From Verrucomicrobiales bacterium (GTDB lineage: Bacteria > Verrucomicrobiota > Verrucomicrobiia > Verrucomicrobiales > Akkermansiaceae), in the NCBI GenBank assembly GCA_003483645.1, contig DMYM01000096.1, positions 1 through 10,832 of the forward strand: 10,832 nt of DNA. The letters run 5' to 3'. The translations under genes were made by a program, and so were the position numbers. Within the stretch, counting starts at the first letter, position 1. Each line of letters begins with the position of its first letter. A model generated the notes under the pieces. That model was given only the letters and a program-made list of their open reading frames with translations. It was not told the DNA's origin and made no database searches. This document shows, one piece after another, positions 6,613 through 10,832 of the stretch.

Positions 6613-9600
6613 ATGCCTACGAACACACCCAAGTCCCTTCTCGCGGCCGCGCTGCTCCTAGCTCCCGCTCTCTCCCCGGCTCAGAACCTCTCCTTCGAGA
6701 ACACGAAGGCGTGGCGGCAGACCGGGCCCGAGACGATTTTCTTTCTGGGAGGCGAGACCAACATGTTCTTTGTTGATGGGTTTTGGGAACTCTCGGGATG
6801 TGGGCATCCGTCGCTCTCAATTATCGGTCCAAACCTCTTCTGCCCTCTGGGAACCACCGGGTTTATCGCGCAGGGCGATATCGATGGTGACGGGGTCAAC
6901 GACCAGGGATCGTTCTGGTCCATTCAATCCATAACGCCGGCGGCATCAGTGGAGCCCTTCCGGTCGGACCTCTTCAGACTCGTCTCCGCGCCTCCTTCTG
7001 GATTCACCCAGATTCTCCGTGGGACGGATGGGGATGTTTCTGCCATCTTTGATGTGCAGGACTACAGTGTAGTAGTCTGGTATAACGTTCTGGGGGGCCT
7101 TGTGGATGACTTCGAGGTGACCCAGTACCAGGCATTGCGCTCCTATGGACCTGGCAAACAGGAATTGGATCGGCACTACTTCGACGTCCCCTGGGGACCA
7201 TACAAGTTTGCCCTGCCTGCCCTTGTTCCCAACAGCTCTCCACTGGAACCCGGGGAACTTATTTTCCCGGTGGATCACCTGGTCACTCCCGACGCCTATT
7301 CTGGACGTGGCATGGTTCCGCAGGGATGGAGGAATATCAACGAGGAATGGGGTTTGAAGGGCTCACTGGAATTCGACCCTCGCACGTTTTATGACTTCAA
7401 GTGGGGTGGACTGAGCGGGAACAACACCCTGGAGTCGGACGTTCTTTTGTACTCGATGCGTGGTAACCAGTATATCAATGGGGATGGTATCGAGGCTACT
7501 GCGTATGCACAGGATACGATCGCTCGGGGCACGGTCACTGGTCTCTCATGCTTTAACACCATCGCGACGGACCTCAATCTGGATAATGTCCTGGAACAGG
7601 GAAAGATTTACGAACTGATCTTCACTAGCGGCCGTCTGGCAGGCACGGAAGATGGGATTCAGTATCCGGTCACCAGTTTCGGGGACTCAGGGGATATCTC
7701 GGTCTTAAGGGTAGTGAGCCGGGACGAGGGGTATACCTGGGAGCAGGCACAGGATACTGCAGAGTCGGCAGGCGGAAGGTTGGCCGTCCTCAATACCCAG
7801 GATAAGATTGATTTCGTTAATGAGCAGTTGCTCGCGGCTGGCTTGGACACGGCGGAAGGGGAGTGGCCTTCGATGTGGATCGGGCTGAGCGATAGCGAGG
7901 AGGAAGGTGAATGGCAGTGGGTCACAGGGGAACCGCTGACGGACGAGAATTGGAGCTCCGGCAGCCCTGTAGGAGAGGTCATCTTTGAGGACGACTTTGA
8001 AGACGACGAGGGCTGGACCCAGGAAGTGAATGACGCGTTTGGTAATACCGAGTGGGTGCGGGTCGAACTCATCGATGGCGATGGAGCTTCGAACACCGTG
8101 TGGACCACGAATGAGGAATTTTACGGACCGGATTCCGATGTCTCACTGCTCTCACCACCCCTCGACTTCGTCGGCTTCCCGGGAGGGGAGTTGACCTTCG
8201 AGGCCATCCGGGATGCGGACGGCGCCGGGGACACTGCGTTTGTCCGCTTCATTCAAAACACTAATGGGACCATAGAGCAACTAGGGCCTACCCTTGTCAT
8301 CGACATGACCGTCTTCGACGCCCAATTCGTTACTTTGGCCGCTCAGGTCCCACCCGAGGTCATTGGCGAGAATAAGGTTCACATCGAGTTCACCTTCAGA
8401 AGTGATGCCACCGAAGATTTCTTCACAGGGCTCACGATCGACAACATTGGCGTGCGGGTTCAGGAGGGAGAGGTGATCGAAAACTCTCGTGATTATGCCC
8501 ATATCCCGGAAGGGCAGGTTATTGATGACGGTCTCGTGGTTACCGGGTCGGTGCCGGAGTGGGTTGACGAAGATGGTTCCGAGAATTTGAATGCCTTCCT
8601 CCTTGAGATCCCCCTTCTTAATAGCAATGAGATCGTGCTTCCGAGTGCGAATGATTTAACTGGTGGCGTGGTTACCGGGAGCGTCGTTGCCGCGGACGAA
8701 TTCACTCTGGAGACCAATCGTCTCCTGGGTAGCGAGGATCCAGTGTGTCTGGTAGCGGGACAGACCTACCGCCTTGAGATTACCAGTGGGGCACTCGCCG
8801 GCGAAGATCGGTTTCCTATTACCTTATGGGACGAATTGACCCTGTCGACCGAAGGTGCTGTCGATGAGGATGGCCAGCCTGAACCCCCGCTCCCCTTCGG
8901 TGAGGACCTCATCGGCACTACGTTCGTCCTCACCCCGGAGAATGCGGAGGCAATATTCACGGTGGAATACGTTGGTCGTCACTTCCTGGAGGCCAGCGAT
9001 GCTCTCGGTGATCCCTCCGACTTCTCCCTCCTCGTGCGCGGTGGAGAGTATCGCCTCGAGATCTTCACCGGTGAACTGGCCGGGACCTCGGACAGCGTTC
9101 GGAACTGGGGGTTCCCCACCAACGCCTACCTTGAGACGGAGACGGACTTGTTGGGAAGGCTGCAACCAGGAGACACCTTCAGCATCGACCTGATCGAGCC
9201 GCCCGGGATCAGCATCTCGATAGGAGATAAATTCGCCATCGGCCAGACTTTCGAAGACTGGATCCAGGACAAATACGATGCAGGAGAAGTGTTGGCCGTT
9301 TCCGCAGCGATTCTCGAAGCCCCCCCCCTCTTCGGAGGTTATGGGATTCTCGCCATACCTGAACTCGTGGTGGACGCTGGCCTCTTTGGCCCCCTTTACG
9401 CGGTCGCCCGCGAGGACGCAATTGTCTTTCCTCCCTATCCGATCGAGACGCCCATTAACAATCGTAACCAGTTCGTTCTGGGCACCCTGGACAACCACTA
9501 TGAACTAGGTCCCTTCTTCTTCAATCCCGGCGACTCGTTGGACGCCACCTTGAATATCGCTCGTTCCAGTGTGAGCAGCCAAACGTCAACGGACACGGGG

Positions 9601-10065
9601 TCCTACTCCCTGTCTTTCCAGGTGGAATTCATCGACACCTATGCGGGATTTGCGATTCTTGGAGGTCTGGGGGACGATTCCGGCTTCCCCTTCGCCACTC
9701 CCAGTTCCGAGCGGGCTCCTGATTATGATTTCGACCGGGATGGTGCTTCCAACCTGCTTGAATACGCTCTGCAGAGCGATGTGGCAGACGCCCAGGACAG
9801 GCCGGCATTCGAATACGCCCTCGATGAAGTTGCCGGTGGCTGTACTGCTACCTTGACGAAGCGCCCCTTCACGGGAACCAGCCTCGAGTATTTCTTCGAA
9901 TACAGCACGGATCTGCGGACCTGGACGACCATCTTGGAGGATGATCCCATCTTTGAAATCGTGCAGGATGATGAAACAACCCTGGAGGTCTCCAATCTGG
10001 CGGATTTCCCGGGACAGTTGGCAGCTCCCGCCTGCTTCCTGCGGGTGCGGGTTAGAATCCGGTAG
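6613..10065 (+). CDS. Large secreted protein with TIGR02597-like repeats and a C-type-lectin-like domain interrupted by a jelly-roll domain
   Basis: A 1150-residue exported protein. The signal peptide is residues 1–23 (LLLAPALSPA, then Q24). Residues ~30–285 form a region I do not recognise, including DIDGDGVND (89–97), an incomplete calcium-loop motif. Three related modules, at about 305–356, 684–745 and 777–843, each contain G-x-x-Y-x-L-x-I/F-x-S/T-G-x-L-A-G and resemble TIGR02597-type repeats of Verrucomicrobia. Between modules 1 and 2 lies a C-type-lectin-like domain (about 362–453 and 619–667). Its landmarks are YTWEQAQDTAESAGGRLAVL, WIGLSDSEEEGEWQWVTGE and DYAHI…AFLLEI. It lacks the four usual cysteines and the EPN/QPD sugar-binding triplet. 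A ~161-residue jelly-roll (MAM-like) domain is inserted in it. The C-terminus has a canonical EF-hand loop (1039–1050) and a beta-sandwich tail (about 1065–1150) ending FLRVRVRIR. Likely a surface or extracellular binding protein; the ligand is unknown. No catalytic motif was seen. Confidence 0.85.
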   Translation: MPTNTPKSLLAAALLLAPALSPAQNLSFENTKAWRQTGPETIFFLGGETNMFFVDGFWELSGCGHPSLSIIGPNLFCPLGTTGFIAQGDIDGDGVNDQGSFWSIQSITPAASVEPFRSDLFRLVSAPPSGFTQILRGTDGDVSAIFDVQDYSVVVWYNVLGGLVDDFEVTQYQALRSYGPGKQELDRHYFDVPWGPYKFALPALVPNSSPLEPGELIFPVDHLVTPDAYSGRGMVPQGWRNINEEWGLKGSLEFDPRTFYDFKWGGLSGNNTLESDVLLYSMRGNQYINGDGIEATAYAQDTIARGTVTGLSCFNTIATDLNLDNVLEQGKIYELIFTSGRLAGTEDGIQYPVTSFGDSGDISVLRVVSRDEGYTWEQAQDTAESAGGRLAVLNTQDKIDFVNEQLLAAGLDTAEGEWPSMWIGLSDSEEEGEWQWVTGEPLTDENWSSGSPVGEVIFEDDFEDDEGWTQEVNDAFGNTEWVRVELIDGDGASNTVWTTNEEFYGPDSDVSLLSPPLDFVGFPGGELTFEAIRDADGAGDTAFVRFIQNTNGTIEQLGPTLVIDMTVFDAQFVTLAAQVPPEVIGENKVHIEFTFRSDATEDFFTGLTIDNIGVRVQEGEVIENSRDYAHIPEGQVIDDGLVVTGSVPEWVDEDGSENLNAFLLEIPLLNSNEIVLPSANDLTGGVVTGSVVAADEFTLETNRLLGSEDPVCLVAGQTYRLEITSGALAGEDRFPITLWDELTLSTEGAVDEDGQPEPPLPFGEDLIGTTFVLTPENAEAIFTVEYVGRHFLEASDALGDPSDFSLLVRGGEYRLEIFTGELAGTSDSVRNWGFPTNAYLETETDLLGRLQPGDTFSIDLIEPPGISISIGDKFAIGQTFEDWIQDKYDAGEVLAVSAAILEAPPLFGGYGILAIPELVVDAGLFGPLYAVAREDAIVFPPYPIETPINNRNQFVLGTLDNHYELGPFFFNPGDSLDATLNIARSSVSSQTSTDTGSYSLSFQVEFIDTYAGFAILGGLGDDSGFPFATPSSERAPDYDFDRDGASNLLEYALQSDVADAQDRPAFEYALDEVAGGCTATLTKRPFTGTSLEYFFEYSTDLRTWTTILEDDPIFEIVQDDETTLEVSNLADFPGQLAAPACFLRVRVRIR
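7525..7680 (+). repeat. TIGR02597-like module 1 (protein-level repeat)
   Basis: This stretch encodes residues ~305–356, with the core KIYELIFTSGRLAG. It matches modules 2 and 3 in the pattern turn-strand, then Y-x-L-x-I/F-x-S/T-G-x-L-A-G. It directly precedes the lectin-like domain. Confidence 0.65.
7972..7983 (+). repeat. 12-bp direct repeat, left copy, at the edge of the inserted domain
   Basis: GGAGAGGTCATC, in codon register, encodes G-E-V-I (residues 454–457). It matches the copy at 8467–8478 in 11 of 12 bases, the difference being a silent C/G in the Val codon. Confidence 0.8.
7984..8466 (+). other. Inserted jelly-roll (MAM-like) domain within the lectin-like domain
   Basis: This 483-bp segment (161 codons) encodes residues 458–618. 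It follows the layout of jelly-roll domains found in many secreted bacterial proteins: an acidic start with DDEGW, then VWTTN, LLSPPLDF, ELTFEAIRDADG, IEFTFRSD and a closing GLTIDNIGV strand. The segment is exactly in frame at both ends and lies between near-identical direct repeats. Its ligand is unknown; MAM-like folds usually mediate binding or adhesion. Confidence 0.7.
8467..8478 (+). repeat. 12-bp direct repeat, right copy, at the edge of the inserted domain
   Basis: GGAGAGGTGATC encodes G-E-V-I (residues 619–622) and lies 495 bp (165 codons) from the left copy. The same reading frame is kept, so loss of one copy plus the insert would restore an intact lectin-like domain. Confidence 0.8.
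8662..8847 (+). repeat. TIGR02597-like module 2 (protein-level repeat)
   Basis: This stretch encodes residues ~684–745. It has GVVTGSVVAADEFTLETNRL followed by QTYRLEITSGALAG, closest in pattern to module 3 and separated from it by about 30 residues. Confidence 0.65.
8941..9141 (+). repeat. TIGR02597-like module 3 (protein-level repeat)
   Basis: This stretch encodes residues ~777–843, with GEYRLEIFTGELAG as the core. It is followed by LQPGDTFSIDL (850–860), a strand also typical of the ends of such modules as I recall them. Confidence 0.65.
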
Positions 10066-10073
10066 AGGCACCT

Positions 10074-10140
10074 GCCAGTTCTCAGCCACTCTAAACTGGC
10101 CCGGCCTGCGGGTCGTGCCAGTCTGTTTTGGAAACAGGGC
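10074..10140 (+). promoter_or_regulatory. Alternating stems between the secreted-protein gene and rnd (terminator- or attenuator-like)
   Basis: GCCAGTT (10074–10080) pairs with AACTGGC (10094–10100), and the same central segment (ACTGGC, 10095–10100) can instead pair with GCCAGT (10117–10122). A third hairpin follows: CTGTTT (10123–10128), TGG loop, AAACAG (10132–10137). It can be extended by GCC (10117–10119) with GGC (10138–10140) and is followed by only three T. The region could be a weak terminator for the upstream gene or a switchable leader for rnd; the sequence alone does not decide. Confidence 0.45.
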
Positions 10141-10206
10141 TTTGCTAGCGGTGGTCTTCGTGTTGAAATACAGCGTGTCCGGGAGGTCCCGAACAACTGC
10201 CGCGGA

Positions 10207-10832
10207 ATGATTACCACCAGCGCCGAACTCTCCGGACTGGTGGACAACCTGCCGGCCAACGGATTTCCCTTCGCGGGGATCGATCTGGAGGCGGATAATC
10301 TGCATCGTTATGCGGAACAGTTGTGCCTTATTCAAATCTCCACCGGGGAGGAGATGATCCTCGTTGATCCCCTTGAGGTGAATGATCTCGGCCCGCTGCG
10401 AGGTTATCTGGCGGTCAACAGCATCTGGATGCACGGGGCGGATTTCGACATGATGCTGTTGCGCCGGGAGTTCGGAATGCTGCCGAAGATGATCTACGAT
10501 ACCCAGATTGCCGCCCGCCTTCTGGGTATTCTCCGGTTCAGCTATGCCAACCTCGTGGAGCAGTTCTTTGACGTCAAACTCTGCAAGTCTTCCCAGAAGG
10601 AGAACTGGGGCCAGCGGCCGCTGCCTGCGAAGATGTGTGAATACGCCAGCAACGATGTGCGCTATCTCCTGCCCCTGGCGGACAAGCTGGAAGATGATCT
10701 GCGGACACGGGGACGCTTCGACTGGTTCGTGGAGAGTTGCCGGTCCGCCATGGATCGGGTCATGGAGCGCGACGTGGAACGTGAGGACCCCTGGCGTATT
10801 CGCGGTGCGGGTAAACTTGACAGCCAGGCCTT
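10207..10832 (+). CDS. rnd: Ribonuclease D (3' end beyond the window)
   Basis: 208 complete codons from ATG 10207 to the window end encode the catalytic domain of RNase D, a 3'-5' exoribonuclease that trims tRNA and other structured RNA precursors. All DEDD-family acidic residues are visible: D26 and E28 in GIDLEAD (Exo I), D81 in HGADFDMMLL (Exo II), and Y146 and D150 in YASNDVRYLLPL (Exo III). The conserved IYDTQIAARLL (96–106) and the ENWGQRPLP loop (132–140) also match. The last residues, PWRIRGAGKLDSQ, look like the linker into an HRDC domain, so the missing 3' part should hold one or two HRDC domains. ATG 10207 is the first standard start after the preceding TAG, though it lacks a close Shine–Dalgarno; a GGAGG at 10182–10186 is 20 bases away, too far to be ideal. 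Co-transcription with the upstream gene is doubtful. Confidence 0.92.
   Translation, partial: MITTSAELSGLVDNLPANGFPFAGIDLEADNLHRYAEQLCLIQISTGEEMILVDPLEVNDLGPLRGYLAVNSIWMHGADFDMMLLRREFGMLPKMIYDTQIAARLLGILRFSYANLVEQFFDVKLCKSSQKENWGQRPLPAKMCEYASNDVRYLLPLADKLEDDLRTRGRFDWFVESCRSAMDRVMERDVEREDPWRIRGAGKLDSQA

Larger units (their letters stand above)
7696..8613 (+). other. C-type-lectin-like domain split by an inserted domain
   Basis: The first part (7696–7971) holds the helix and WIGL core; the second part (8467–8613) holds the DYAHI and AFLLEI strands. Joining them across the insert gives NWSSGSPVGEVIENSRDYAH, which reads as an ordinary lectin-domain long-loop region. The fold is assigned by motif order, not by a search. 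Confidence 0.75.

Noticed and set aside
10063..10206. The secreted-protein frame and the rnd frame are the same frame, separated by a single TAG
   Set aside because: The 47 codons between have no domain-like or conserved character, and rnd has its own ATG. Stop readthrough is not supported.
9586..10434. A 282-codon minus-strand frame spanning the end of the secreted-protein gene and the start of rnd
   Set aside because: It overlaps two well-supported + strand genes and its product shows no known motif.

Overview
The window carries five protein-coding genes (two cut by the window edges), all on the + strand, in moderately GC-rich DNA. It most likely comes from a member of Verrucomicrobiota, near the Akkermansia/Verrucomicrobiales lineage. 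Three things point there: a gene order resembling the Akkermansia pilus-like cluster Amuc_1100–1099–1098, a large secreted protein with a short EF-hand-like loop near its C-terminus, and repeat modules that resemble the verrucomicrobial TIGR02597 family. The lineage is inferred from remembered family features, not from a search.

Positions 1–4126 hold the end of a pilus-like operon. It consists of the C-terminus of an Amuc_1100-like protein (to 235), a single-pass inner-membrane protein with an EF-hand-type loop (324–1400), and a large TPR-containing secretin (1502–4126). A clear intrinsic terminator at 4153–4184 closes the unit. Together these would build the outer-membrane pore and periplasmic or inner-membrane parts of a type IV pilus or type II secretion-like machine.

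Positions 4281–6473 encode one uninterrupted reading frame in which a complete dephospho-CoA kinase (CoaE) runs into a complete transcription terminator Rho. The junction is a hexanucleotide-repeat stretch followed by a Lys-rich and then acidic linker. No stop separates the two, so this is a CoaE–Rho fusion or a pair of coding units with an internal start at 4899.

Positions 6613–10065 encode a 1150-residue secreted protein. It has an N-terminal region I do not recognise, three TIGR02597-like repeats, and a C-type-lectin-like domain between repeats 1 and 2. That lectin domain is itself interrupted by a jelly-roll (MAM-like) domain, flanked by near-identical 12-bp direct repeats. From 10207 to the window end runs the start of an RNase D gene, which continues past the window.

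The gaps at 6474–6612 and 10066–10206 hold notable inverted repeats: a 37-nt compound stem-loop, a 14-bp dyad, and a set of mutually exclusive stems upstream of rnd. No gap exceeds 300 bases. I saw no rRNA, tRNA, CRISPR array, insertion sequence or attachment site.
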